From positions 1 to 49,151 of the forward strand of contig JAQVCK010000004.1 of assembly GCA_028689835.1 (NCBI GenBank): a stretch of DNA of 49,151 nucleotides. The letters are read 5' to 3'. A program made the translations under genes and the position numbers. The notes beneath the pieces were generated by a model. That model saw only the letters and a list, made by a program, of their open reading frames with translations, searched no databases and was not told the origin of the DNA. Below are positions 40,992 to 49,151 of the stretch, in pieces; positions within the stretch are counted from its first letter, which is position 1; each line of letters opens with the position of its first letter. Source of the stretch: Pygmaiobacter sp. (GTDB taxonomy: Bacteria; Bacillota; Clostridia; Oscillospirales; Ruminococcaceae).

Positions 40992-42035
40992 TCAGCCTTG
41001 TGGCTGGCCGTTTTGCGGCTTATTGCCCCGCCGGGGGCCACGCCTGCGCCGCTTAGAAGGCTTGGGGGCGGCACCATCGTCCTTTGGCTGTGCTGCCCGC
41101 TGCCGTGGGGCAGGGGGTGTTTGCGGCTGCGGGGGGGCACTCTCTTGTGCGGGGGCCGGTTTTTCCGCTGTTTTGGGGGGCGGCGGCGCGCCACCCGCCC
41201 CTTTGCGGCGGCTACCCTTTTTGGTGGCCGCGCGCAACACGGCCACCTGGTCGCGGTGGTAGGTCTTAGGTAAATCCGGAGACTTATCCAGCCGCACGCG
41301 CAGGTTGCCCGAGATCACATTCACCTCGCACACCGTGCCGTCGCCGTCCGGCGTGTGCACATAACTGGTCACGCCGGGGGTGATGCCGGTCAAAAACTCA
41401 TAGGCCGGCTGCTCGTAGGCAAGGCAGCACATCAGCCGCCCGCAGGCCCCGCTAATTTTGGTGGGGTTCAGCGACAGCCCCTGCTCCTTTGCCATCTTGA
41501 TGGACACCGGCTGAAAATCAGTCAAAAACCGGCTACAACAAAACGGCTGCCCGCAAATGCCAAGGCCGCCCAGCATTTTGCTCTCGTCGCGCACGCCGAT
41601 TTGCCGCAGCTCAATGCGGGTGCGAAACACCCCGGCAAGGTCTTTGACAAGGTCACGAAAATCCACCCGGCCGTCTGCGGTGAAATAAAACAAAATTTTG
41701 CTGCGGTCAAACGTGTACTCCACGTCAATCAGCTTCATCTCTAACCCGTGCTTTGCAATGCGCTCTTCGCACACATCAAACGCCTTGCTCTCATCCTCGC
41801 GGTTTTGCTTCATGCGCCGGATGTCGGCGTCATCAGCAGGCCGCGTGACCTCTTTGAGCGGTTTGACGATATTGCTTTCCGGTACCTCGTGCGGGCCCTG
41901 CGAGACCTCGCCGCACTCGGTGCCGCGGGAGGTCTCAACAATCACGTAGTCATCCTTTTGGATGTCCAGCCCACCGGGGTCAAAATAGTACACCTTGCCC
42001 CCGGCCTTAAACCGGACGCCAATTACATTTGCCAT
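40992..42035 (-). CDS. ricT: RicT/YaaT PSP1-domain protein
   Basis: 347 residues. The PSP1 domain contains GVRFKAGGKVYYFDPG, GRVDFRDLVKDLAGVFRTRIELRQIGVRDE and the conserved cysteine cluster GICGQPFCCSRFL...GRLMCCLAYE that in Bacillus helps bind a [4Fe-4S] cluster of the RicAFT (Y) complex, which affects mRNA maturation, competence and sporulation. The last ~80 residues are Pro/Ala/Arg/Lys-rich (PPPPKTAEKPAPAQ, KRRRRGPRRG), unlike Bacillus RicT, and could bind RNA. Follows holB as in Bacillus. Confidence 0.94.
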   Translation of the reverse strand: MANVIGVRFKAGGKVYYFDPGGLDIQKDDYVIVETSRGTECGEVSQGPHEVPESNIVKPLKEVTRPADDADIRRMKQNREDESKAFDVCEERIAKHGLEMKLIDVEYTFDRSKILFYFTADGRVDFRDLVKDLAGVFRTRIELRQIGVRDESKMLGGLGICGQPFCCSRFLTDFQPVSIKMAKEQGLSLNPTKISGACGRLMCCLAYEQPAYEFLTGITPGVTSYVHTPDGDGTVCEVNVISGNLRVRLDKSPDLPKTYHRDQVAVLRAATKKGSRRKGAGGAPPPPKTAEKPAPAQESAPPQPQTPPAPRQRAAQPKDDGAAPKPSKRRRRGPRRGNKPQNGQPQG

Positions 42036-42132
42036 AGACTATCCTGCCGCTGCCGCTGCGGTGGGTTTTTAGTGCCGCTGCCCTGCGGCGAAATTCGGGC
42101 AGCGCTTCAAAAGGGAGTAAGGGATGGCTGCG

Positions 42133-43056
42133 TCAGGCACCGGCGGGCGGGGCAATGCGCAGCGCCAGCAAGGTGCTGACCAGCTTAGCGCTGCCCCCGC
42201 GCAGCCGCCGCTGCGCCTCAAACACCGCGGGCAAAGCGCGGGCCGCATCCTGCCGCGACAATGCGGGCAAGCCGGGTACCGCGCGGCCATCCAGCGCCGC
42301 GGCATATAGTTGTGCAAGGTCGGCCAAAAAGCACTCGGCCTCGTCTCGCTTTGTTTTACCTTCAATTCTGGTGGCCTCAGCCAGCAGGCCAAACCGGTCT
42401 TTTGCAGCACCAAGGCCAACAAACCGCGCGGCACCGCGCAAAACCTCCATGCGCTGTGCATCGCCGGCAGCGGCAAGGCAATACCCCAATGCGCCACCAT
42501 AGGCAGCGGCCAAAAACGCCGCATCCGCAGCAGAGACACCGCCCTGCCGCAACACCCCGGCGCAAACTTTTATGTCCAGCGGGGTAAGGGTATACACCGC
42601 ACAGCGCGAGCGGATGGTGGGCAAAATAGCCGCCTCACTGTCGGCGGTCAGCACAAACAGGACCCCCGCGGGCGGCTCCTCCAAAACTTTGAGCAGCGCG
42701 TTGGCCGCGGCGGCCTGCATTTTTTGCGCATCCTGAAAAATGGCAACCCTGCCCTCGGCAGATAGGGAAGTGGACCGCACGGCAGCGCGCACCTCGCGCA
42801 CCCGGTCGACCGGGATGATGCCGGCGGCCCCCTGCGGGGCGGCTGTGATGCATTCAGGGTTTTGCCCCAGTAGCACCGTGTCGGCCCCCGGCCCGCCCTG
42901 CGGGTAAAGGTAATCGGCCGCAAGCAGCCGCGCCGCATAGTTTTTGCCAAAGCCCGGCGCCCCGCACAGCAAAATGCTGTGCGGCAGCCGCCCGGCCGCC
43001 AGCGCGGCGGCAAGGTCGTTTTTTAGCGCGTCATTGCCATACAGACGCTGTAACAT
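42133..43056 (-). CDS. holB: DNA polymerase III delta' subunit
   Basis: 307 residues. AAA+ clamp-loader subunit: PHSILLCGAPGFGKNYAARLLA (Walker A-like P-loop), KVLEEPPAG, TIRSRC (sensor/SRC arginine motif). The ATG at 43056 overlaps the darA stop (TGATG). The four-cysteine zinc module usual between the P-loop and helix 4 is reduced: only NPECI remains. The darA-holB-ricT order is conserved in Firmicutes. Confidence 0.93.
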   Translation of the reverse strand: MLQRLYGNDALKNDLAAALAAGRLPHSILLCGAPGFGKNYAARLLAADYLYPQGGPGADTVLLGQNPECITAAPQGAAGIIPVDRVREVRAAVRSTSLSAEGRVAIFQDAQKMQAAAANALLKVLEEPPAGVLFVLTADSEAAILPTIRSRCAVYTLTPLDIKVCAGVLRQGGVSAADAAFLAAAYGGALGYCLAAAGDAQRMEVLRGAARFVGLGAAKDRFGLLAEATRIEGKTKRDEAECFLADLAQLYAAALDGRAVPGLPALSRQDAARALPAVFEAQRRLRGGSAKLVSTLLALRIAPPAGA

Positions 43057-43379
43057 CAAAGCTTTTCAAACCGGTCTACCGGCGTGACAAACACCGTTGC
43101 GCCACCCACAGTAACCTCCAGCGGGAACGCCGTGGTCACCCCAATACCGTACGAAGCCGTTGAGGGCACAATCTCGGTGCGCTGTTTGGAGTACTCTGCG
43201 ATGATTGAAATGGCTTCATCCACCTTTTCATCCTCGGTACCAATTAGCAACGTCACGTTGCCCGCCAGCAAAAAGCCACCGGTCGTCGACAACCGTGTCA
43301 CCGAAAACCCCGCTTTGGTCAGGGCCGAAGAGACCGCGCCTGAATCCTCTTTGTTGACAATTGCAGTAATCATTTTCAT
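43056..43379 (-). CDS. darA: Cyclic-di-AMP receptor DarA (PII-like)
   Basis: 107 residues. PII-like fold that binds c-di-AMP: ITAIVNKEDSGAVSSALTKAGFSVTRLSTTGGFLLAGN, then a long B-loop-type ATVFVTPVDRFEKL end. AAAGGAGG 9 bases before the ATG at 43379. First gene of the holB-ricT transcript. Confidence 0.95.
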   Translation of the reverse strand: MKMITAIVNKEDSGAVSSALTKAGFSVTRLSTTGGFLLAGNVTLLIGTEDEKVDEAISIIAEYSKQRTEIVPSTASYGIGVTTAFPLEVTVGGATVFVTPVDRFEKL

Positions 43380-43417
43380 ACTGTACAGCCTCCTTTGCGG
43401 TTGTTTGGTACAGTTTT

Positions 43418-43423
43418 ATTTTA
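43418..43423 (-). promoter_or_regulatory. Extended -10 promoter of darA
   Basis: Minus strand TGGTAAAAT, an extended -10; the -35 position (43446-43441) is TAGAAA, non-consensus. Confidence 0.45.
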
Positions 43424-43429
43424 CCACGA

Positions 43430-43960
43430 GTTCGCCAGGATTTCTACCGTTTTACACACCGGCACTGTTTAAAACCCGTTTATTCTGTGGAAAACTGTGT
43501 GAAAACTTTAAAAAACCGGTAAAATTCGCTCTTTTGACATGGATTTTTGTCCTGCCCACGGCTGAGTTTTGCGACTGTTGAGAATGTATACCATTCTCGA
43601 CAAACTTCGCAAATTCAACGTTCAGTTGTCAAACCTTTCACAGCTTTCCACACGCACTGTGGAAAAAACAGCACGCAAACCCGCTGTTATTAACATTTTC
43701 AACCGAGTTTTCAACATTGCGTTTTGAAACCTCTATACCCTTTGTAATTCTGCGCCGTGAAATCTGTCGAAAAAATTCCAGTTTTAACCAAAATATACAT
43801 CTTCTTTACCCGTTTCATACAAAACGCCCTCTGAAAAATGTTGTATTGGGGAAACTGGGGAATGTTTTTTCCACCACGGTGTTGAAAACTCCGTGGAAAA
43901 TGTTGAAAGCTGACAAATGTGACCTCTTTTTTCTCATTTTTCTGTTGTCTCGTTACCTAA
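43430..43960. other. AT-rich gene-free region with DnaA-box-like 9-mers
   Basis: About 530 bases with no gene, visibly AT-richer than its surroundings. TTTTCCACA (one base from the DnaA box TTATCCACA) occurs on the minus strand at 43486-43494 and 43658-43666. Related 9-mers are CTTTCCACA (43644), TTTTCCACC (43867), CGTGGAAAA (43892), TTTTCAACC (43696), TTTTCAACA (43708) and GTTGAAAAC (43881). Composition recalls a replication-origin or DnaA-binding region; dnaA itself is not in the window. Confidence 0.35.
43580..43598. promoter_or_regulatory. 19-base Fur-like inverted repeat
   Basis: GAGAATG-TATAC-CATTCTC, perfect 7-base arms. It recalls Fur-family boxes (GATAATG...CATTATC pattern). Located about 200 bases upstream of darA inside the gene-free segment. 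Confidence 0.35.
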
Positions 43961-43994
43961 AAAAACAAGCAGGGCACCCGCCCTGCTTGTTTTT
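43961..43994. terminator. Terminator downstream of the YitT gene
   Basis: AAAAACAAGCAGGGC, loop ACCC, GCCCTGCTTGTTTTT; A and T runs on both sides, 5 bases beyond the yitT-type stop. Confidence 0.9.
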
Positions 43995-43999
43995 GTCTC

Positions 44000-44872
44000 C
44001 TAAAGGGTCGTTTGCCCCTGCGGCGGCTTAAACCCTTCGCCGTATACTTCGTCCACCTCGGTAATCATCACCAGCGCGTCCTCATCCACCGCATGGGCTG
44101 CCGAGCGCACCTTAAAAATCTGGCTTTTGCTGCATGCGCAGAGTAACATATCCTTTTCTTCGCCCGAAAAGGTGCCTTTGGCCCGCACCAGCGTCGACCC
44201 GCGGTCGGTCTGCTCGCTGATGCTTTTGGCAATCTGCTGCCCCTGCGTGGTGATAATAAAGGCCATCTTGCCGCTGCCGGTGCCATACAGCACCCGGTCG
44301 ATTACCTGTGTTGCCGCATAGGTAGAAATTAGCCCATACAGCGCGGCGTCGATATTGCCATACACCAGTGCGCCAAACAACAGGATAACGCTGTCAATCA
44401 TCAGCGAAAACTGCCCCACCGACAGATGCGGCATCACCTTGTGCAGTGAGAGGATGAGAAAATCGGTGCCGCCGGTGGAAGAGCCGCGCATATAAATCAG
44501 CACCAGCCCCGCGCCGATGAGCACACCGGAAAACAGCGCCGCCAGCAGCGGGCTGCCGGTATAAAGCGGGAACTGTGGCAACACCAAATCGACAATTAGC
44601 GTTTGAATGACCATGGTTTTTAAGCTAAGTAATAAAAAACGCCGCCCCAGTGTGCGGTAACTGACCAAAATAATGGGGATGTTGAGCACCAGCATCATGG
44701 TGCCGATGGGCAGGCCGGTGAGGTGGTTGATGATCAGCGCTAAGCCCGACACCCCGCCGGTGGCAAAACCCGCCGCTTTCATAAAGTTATAAATACCAAT
44801 CCCAAACAAAACACTGCCGACTAGGTCATAAAACAAATCAACCAATACCGTTTTAAGTTCAAATTTCTTCAT
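44000..44872 (-). CDS. YitT-family membrane protein (DUF161/DUF2179)
   Basis: 290 residues. N-terminal membrane part with about five helices and repeated YitT motifs (GGVSGLALIINHLTGLPIG, FSGVLIGAGLVLIYMRGSSTGGTDFLIL), then a soluble DUF2179 domain (about 215-290: FIITTQGQQIAKSISEQTDRGSTLVRAKGTFSG). Function of the family is unknown. ATG at 44872; an in-frame GTG 15 bases upstream lies on the ribosome site. Confidence 0.93.
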   Translation of the reverse strand: MKKFELKTVLVDLFYDLVGSVLFGIGIYNFMKAAGFATGGVSGLALIINHLTGLPIGTMMLVLNIPIILVSYRTLGRRFLLLSLKTMVIQTLIVDLVLPQFPLYTGSPLLAALFSGVLIGAGLVLIYMRGSSTGGTDFLILSLHKVMPHLSVGQFSLMIDSVILLFGALVYGNIDAALYGLISTYAATQVIDRVLYGTGSGKMAFIITTQGQQIAKSISEQTDRGSTLVRAKGTFSGEEKDMLLCACSKSQIFKVRSAAHAVDEDALVMITEVDEVYGEGFKPPQGQTTL

Positions 44873-44887
44873 ACCAGCCGCCCGCAC

Positions 44888-45490
44888 CTCTTTACTGTTG
44901 ATTCTTAGCAGGCCACCGCCCGCTTTGTTTTTCTTTATTGTATCACAACCGGGTATCGCCGCCCACCCCCTGTGGCGGGCGGCGCGGGGTTTTGTTGGGG
45001 TGTTTTTGCACCCGCCGCGTTTTGCGCCGCCCGGTTTGGGGCAGTGGCAACCAGCCCGCCACCAGGCTGCAACGGGGCAGGGCAGGCCGTATTCTACCCG
45101 CTACCCCGCATAAATACTTTGCGCCGCAACACCACCCCCCTCCCTTTGGGGCAATGCAATGGGCCGCCGGTTTTACAAGCGGGGGGCAAAAAAGGCTTGG
45201 CCCCTGTATGCTACCAACCGGCTTTGCCAGCACCCAACCGGCATGGGCCGTGTTGCGCAGGCGGCTGCAATTTTGAAACGGGGGAACCCCCCCGCACCCT
45301 TGCCCGGCCCGGCCACGCGCCCTGTTGCACCGCAGCACCGCCGCCGGATACTGACAGCACCACATCCTGCCGGGTGCTACAAGGGCACTGCCGCGCTGTG
45401 CCCCCACTTGCCGCAGGCTTTCTATCCTTTTATCCGCCGGGCCGCGCTTCCTGCCACAAGCAAAACCGCAAGTGCCGCTGCAAAAGCGCA
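44888..45490. other. GC-rich intergenic region without recognised gene
   Basis: About 600 bases between YitT and PFOR genes. Open frames exist on both strands only because of high GC; their translations are rich in Cys, Pro, Arg and His and match no family pattern. Possibly decayed coding DNA. Confidence 0.4.
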
Positions 45491-45523
45491 AAAAAGGTGC
45501 CCGCCATTACTTCGGCGGGCACC
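45491..45523 (-). terminator. Terminator of the PFOR gene
   Basis: GGTGCCCGCC / GGCGGGCACC (45496-45505, 45514-45523) with an 8-base loop; T-run on the minus strand. Confidence 0.9.
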
Positions 45524-45555
45524 TTTTATTTCACCATCACGCGAACGGAGGGTGC

Positions 45556-48500
45556 TTATTTGTACAGGGTCTCCAACTTCTTGAGGTACTCGTAGCGGTC
45601 TGTCGAGGTCTCTGCGGCCTTCTCAAACAGCTCGGTTGCACGCTCGGGGAACGCCATCTGCAGGCGGGCATAGCGGTTCTCGGACTTGATGAAGTCAACA
45701 TAGCTCTCGGTCGGCTCTTTCGAATCCACCACAAATGCGGGCTTGCCCTCTGCCTTGAGGCGCGGGTCGAAGCGGTACATATGCCAGTAACCGGCTGCCA
45801 CAGCGCGCTTGATTTCCAGCTGGCTGTTGCCCATGCCGCCCTTAATGCCGTGCATTTCGCACGGGGCGTAGCCGATGATCAGCGACGGGCCGGGATAGCT
45901 CTCCGCCTCTTTGATGGCCTTGACGGTCTGGTTGTAGTCGGCGCCCATCGCAATGTGCGCAACATAAACATAGCCGTAAGACATCGCAATCTGCGAGAGG
46001 TCCTTTTTGCCAATCGACTTGCCGGCTGCCGCAAACTGTGCAACCTGGCCGATCTGGCTGGCCTTCGAAGCCTGCCCGCCGGTGTTCGAGTACACTTCGG
46101 TGTCAAAGACCATCACGTTGACATCCTCGCCGGAAGCCAGTACGTGGTCCAAACCACCAAAGCCGATATCGTACGCCCAACCGTCGCCACCGAAGATCCA
46201 GACGGATTTCTTCGACAGGAATTCTTTCTTCGGCAGAATCTCTTTGCTATACTCGCAGGTCGGGTCCTTCTCCAGCTCGGCAACCAGTTTCTTGGTCGCA
46301 ATCTGGTTGGCCTCGCCGTCGTCGAGGGTTGCAAGGTATTCGTCAATCGCGGCGCGCTTGCTGTCAACAGTGGTGACATCGCGCAGCGCTTTGACCTTAC
46401 CAATCAGGCTCTCGCGGATGTACTTCTGGCCAAGGGCAAAGCCCAGGCCGTGCTCGGCGTTGTCCTCAAACAGGCTGTTTGCCCATGTGGGGCCAAAGCC
46501 GCTCTCGCGGTTGACGGTGTACGGGCTGGTTGCGCCGGCGCCACCCCAGATGGACGAACAACCGGTGGCGTTCGAAACGTACATACGCTCGCCAAACATC
46601 TGGGTGACCAGTTTGGCATAGCTGGTCTCGGCGCAGCCTGCGCAGGCGCCCGAGAACTCAAGCAGCGGCTGCTCGAACTGGCTGCCCTTGACGGTGGTCT
46701 TTTTGAACATCGTCTCTTTTTTGGTGACCTTCGCCACGGCGTAGTCGAACGAATCCTGCTCGACAAGCTGGCTCTCCTGCGGCACCATTTTCAGTGCTTT
46801 GCCGGGGGCCGGGCAGATGTTGGCGCACGAGCCGCAGCCCATGCAATCCAGCGGGGAAACGACGATACCAAACTGGTAGCTCTCGAGGCCCTTGCCCTTG
46901 GCGGCGGCCAGTTTCATGGTCGACGGGGCAGCGGCAACTTCCTTCTCGTCCAGCAGGAACGGGCGGATAACTGCGTGCGGGCAGACAAACGAGCACTGGT
47001 TGCACTGAATGCACTTTTCGGCATCCCATTCGGGCACGCTAACAGCAACACCGCGCTTCTCGTAAGCCGAAGCACCCTGCTCAAACGTACCGTCTGCATG
47101 GTCTACAAAGGCCGAAACAGGCAGGCTGTCGCCGTCCATCATGTCAACCGGGTCAAGGATGTTCTTGACCTGCTTCACCAGCGGGGCAGCACCGGTAATG
47201 GCTTTGCCTTCGCCTTCGTCTTTTGCATTGGCCCATGCGGCGGGTACTTCTACCTTAACATAAGCGGTCGCACCGGCATCGATGGCAGCATAGTTCATGT
47301 TGACAACGGCCTCGCCCTTCTTCGCGTAGGACTTGTGTGCCGCCTCTTTCATGAAGCGAAGCGCATCTTCTTCCGGCATGATCTTTGCCAGCGAGAAGAA
47401 CGCGGACTGCAAAATGGTGTTGGTGCGCTTGCCCATGCCAATCTCAATAGCCTTGTCGATGGCATTGACGGTGTACAGCTGGATGTTGTTCTTTGCAATG
47501 TAGCGCTTTGCAAACGCCGGCATATGCTGGTCCAGCTCTTCCGGTGTCCACTGGCAGTTGATCAGGAAGGTACCGCCCAGCTTGACATCGTTGACCATCT
47601 TAAAGCCCTTGATGACATAAGACGGGTTGTGGCAGGCAACAAAGTCTGCTTTATTGATGTAGTAGCTTGAACGGATGGGCTTATCGCCAAAGCGCAGGTG
47701 GCTGATGGTCACGCCGCCGGTCTTTTTCGAGTCATACTGGAAGTATGCCTGAATGAACTTGTCGGTGTGGTCGCCGATGATTTTGATGGAGTTCTTGTTG
47801 GCGCCCACGGTGCCGTCGCCGCCAAGGCCCCAGAACTTGCACGAAACAGTGCCTGCCGGGGTGGTGTCGGGGGCAGCAGTCTCCTCCAGCGAATGGCCGG
47901 TGACATCATCGACAATGCCGATGGTGAAGTTGTCTTTCGGCTGGTCTTTTTTGAGGTTCTCATACACTGCAAACACGCTGGAGGGCGGGGTGTCTTTCGA
48001 GCCCAGGCCATAGCGGCCGCCCACAACGGGGATCGACACGCCATTGCGGGCCAGGCTGGTGATGACATCGAGGTACAGCGGCTCGCCCAGTGCGCCCGGC
48101 TCTTTGGTGCGGTCCAGCACGGCGATTTTCTTGGTGGTCTTCGGCAGTGCGGCAATCAGCTTTTCCGCAACGAACGGGCGGTACAGGCGGACCTTGACCA
48201 GGCCGACCTTCTCGCCTGCGGCAGTCATGTAATCAATGACTTCCTCGGCAACGTCGCAGATGGAGCCCATCGCGATGATGACGCGCTCGGCATCCGGTGC
48301 GCCGTAATAGTTGAACAGGCCGTAGTTGGTGCCAATCTTCTCGTTGACCTTGCCCATGTACTCTTCGACAATCGCGGGCAGCGCGTCGTAGTACTTGTTG
48401 CAAGCTTCACGATGCTGGAAGAAGATGTCGCCATTCTCGTGCGAGCCACGCATGGTGGGGTGCTCCGGGTTCAGCGAACGGGCACGGAACGCCGCAACCG

Positions 48501-49095
48501 CGTCCATGTCCACCATGTCTTTCAGGTCGTCATAATCCCAGACCTCAATCTTCTGGATCTCGTGGCTGGTACGGAAACCGTCAAAGAAGTTCACGAACGG
48601 CACGCGGCCCTTGATGGCCGACAGATGTGCCACCGCGGCGAGGTCCATGACCTCCTGCGGGTTGGACTCGGCCAACATTGCAAAACCGGTCTGGCGGCAG
48701 GCATACACGTCGCTGTGGTCGCCGAAGATGTTCAGCGCATGGGTCGCAACGGTACGGGCCGACACATGAAACACGGCCGGCAGCAGTTCACCGGCGATTT
48801 TGTACATGTTGGGGATCATCAGCAGCAGGCCCTGCGAAGCGGTATAAGTGGTGGTCAGCGCGCCAGCGTTCAAGCTGCCGTGCACGGTGCCTGCGGCACC
48901 TGCCTCGGACTGCATCTCCATTACTCGTACTTCGTCACCGAAAACGTTCTTGCGGTGCGCAGCAGCCCACTGGTCGACTTGGTCGGCCATCGGGCTGGAC
49001 GGAGTAATGGGGTAGATGCTGGCAACTTCCGTATACGCATAGCTTACGTGCGCTGCGGCGGTGTTGCCATCCATACTCTTTTTAGCTCTTGCCAT
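45556..49095 (-). CDS. nifJ: Pyruvate:ferredoxin (flavodoxin) oxidoreductase
   Basis: 1179 residues, the single-chain homodimeric type. Converts pyruvate and CoA to acetyl-CoA and CO2, reducing ferredoxin. Domains in order: domain I (about 1-250; YTEVASIYPITPSSPMAD), domain II and gamma-type domain III (GLGGDGTVGANKNSIKIIG, about 425-445), a bacterial ferredoxin domain with two CxxCxxCxxxCP motifs (CIQCNQCSFVCP and CMGCGSCANICP, about 690-760), and a C-terminal TPP domain with the proximal-cluster motif GACAGCAET and GGDGWAYDIGFGGLDHVLASGEDVNVMV (about 830-1080). Start ATG at 49095 with GGGAGG. Central to fermentation; the 2[4Fe-4S] ferredoxin at 40741 is a fitting acceptor. Confidence 0.97.
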   Translation of the reverse strand: MARAKKSMDGNTAAAHVSYAYTEVASIYPITPSSPMADQVDQWAAAHRKNVFGDEVRVMEMQSEAGAAGTVHGSLNAGALTTTYTASQGLLLMIPNMYKIAGELLPAVFHVSARTVATHALNIFGDHSDVYACRQTGFAMLAESNPQEVMDLAAVAHLSAIKGRVPFVNFFDGFRTSHEIQKIEVWDYDDLKDMVDMDAVAAFRARSLNPEHPTMRGSHENGDIFFQHREACNKYYDALPAIVEEYMGKVNEKIGTNYGLFNYYGAPDAERVIIAMGSICDVAEEVIDYMTAAGEKVGLVKVRLYRPFVAEKLIAALPKTTKKIAVLDRTKEPGALGEPLYLDVITSLARNGVSIPVVGGRYGLGSKDTPPSSVFAVYENLKKDQPKDNFTIGIVDDVTGHSLEETAAPDTTPAGTVSCKFWGLGGDGTVGANKNSIKIIGDHTDKFIQAYFQYDSKKTGGVTISHLRFGDKPIRSSYYINKADFVACHNPSYVIKGFKMVNDVKLGGTFLINCQWTPEELDQHMPAFAKRYIAKNNIQLYTVNAIDKAIEIGMGKRTNTILQSAFFSLAKIMPEEDALRFMKEAAHKSYAKKGEAVVNMNYAAIDAGATAYVKVEVPAAWANAKDEGEGKAITGAAPLVKQVKNILDPVDMMDGDSLPVSAFVDHADGTFEQGASAYEKRGVAVSVPEWDAEKCIQCNQCSFVCPHAVIRPFLLDEKEVAAAPSTMKLAAAKGKGLESYQFGIVVSPLDCMGCGSCANICPAPGKALKMVPQESQLVEQDSFDYAVAKVTKKETMFKKTTVKGSQFEQPLLEFSGACAGCAETSYAKLVTQMFGERMYVSNATGCSSIWGGAGATSPYTVNRESGFGPTWANSLFEDNAEHGLGFALGQKYIRESLIGKVKALRDVTTVDSKRAAIDEYLATLDDGEANQIATKKLVAELEKDPTCEYSKEILPKKEFLSKKSVWIFGGDGWAYDIGFGGLDHVLASGEDVNVMVFDTEVYSNTGGQASKASQIGQVAQFAAAGKSIGKKDLSQIAMSYGYVYVAHIAMGADYNQTVKAIKEAESYPGPSLIIGYAPCEMHGIKGGMGNSQLEIKRAVAAGYWHMYRFDPRLKAEGKPAFVVDSKEPTESYVDFIKSENRYARLQMAFPERATELFEKAAETSTDRYEYLKKLETLYK

Positions 49096-49151
49096 TTTTT
49101 AAGTTCCTCCCTAAAAAATTGATCGCGTGATGGATTGCACTCTCGCAACCT

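Noticed and set aside
44943-45491. 182-codon minus-strand frame in the YitT-PFOR gap
   Set aside because: Cys/Arg/Pro-rich translation typical of GC-rich noncoding DNA; no ribosome site.
45472-47670. 732-codon open frame on the plus strand opposite nifJ
   Set aside because: Antisense of PFOR in a GC-rich gene; translation has no family features and no proper ribosome site.
47698-49122. 474-codon plus-strand frame opposite nifJ
   Set aside because: Same antisense artefact.

Overview
The window reads as chromosome of a GC-rich, anaerobic Gram-positive Clostridia, most likely an Oscillospiraceae/Ruminococcaceae-type gut bacterium. The basis is: cellobiose phosphorylase closely like the clostridial enzyme; pyruvate:ferredoxin oxidoreductase; a flavodiiron/rubredoxin oxygen-scavenging set; a DarA-HolB-RicT-TrmN-RsmI gene order as in Bacillus/Clostridia; strong AGGAGG ribosome sites with many TTG and GTG starts; and families typical of Clostridia (DUF6442, DUF6179/DUF6323, DUF2871, PF12674-type zinc ribbon). 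There are no rRNA genes, CRISPR arrays, insertion sequences or phage genes. This is ordinary chromosome rich in small regulator-plus-target modules. Family names come from remembered sequence patterns; no database was searched.

Layout. 0-4.9 kb: a LacI regulator (cut by the left edge) divergent from cellobiose phosphorylase and a GH1 beta-glucosidase, with two identical operator cores. 5.2-8.8 kb: a DUF6442/XRE pair and a PAS4-GGDEF-HD-GYP cyclic-di-GMP enzyme. 9-12.3 kb: a voltage-gated K+ channel, a TetR-7TM-DUF2871 operon with a near-perfect autoregulatory palindrome, and tRNA-Glu and tRNA-Met. 12.4-18.6 kb: TetR-DUF6323-DUF6179, a GNAT, a MocR-type regulator, and the AzlCD amino-acid exporter. 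18.7-21.5 kb: GNAT-YoaP, DUF3788, a zinc-ribbon protein and a WYL regulator. 21.7-24.8 kb: a lipoprotein flavin reductase, an Spx/ArsC-like protein and an MmcQ/YjbR-GIY-YIG fusion. 24.9-28.8 kb: isochorismatase-like hydrolase and WYL regulator around a near-palindromic operator, a DDD-motif putative glycosyltransferase, an AhpD-like protein and a LysE remnant. 29.3-32.4 kb: NADH:rubredoxin oxidoreductase with two built-in rubredoxin modules, a 38-residue rubredoxin-like protein and a flavodiiron protein, which together form an NADH-to-O2 chain. 32.7-37.4 kb: rpe, a three-gene Rnf-like membrane module (D-E-A only), a DUF4015 protein and a GNAT. 37.5-43.4 kb: a truncated MerR gene, then minus-strand housekeeping genes birA, yfcE-type phosphoesterase, rsmI, trmN, a 2[4Fe-4S] ferredoxin, ricT, holB and darA. 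43.4-44 kb: an AT-rich gene-free segment with DnaA-box-like 9-mers. 44-49.1 kb: a YitT protein and nifJ.

The most unusual item is the Rnf-like D-E-A set. It keeps the canonical gene order but lacks RnfB, RnfC and RnfG. It has lost three of the four cysteines that hold the membrane [2Fe-2S] cluster, and the flavin-attachment threonine of RnfD reads as serine. It may be a repurposed membrane complex. Other points of note are the flavin reductase that has lost the fumarate-binding residues, the compact O2-reduction cluster, and several unusually clear operators.
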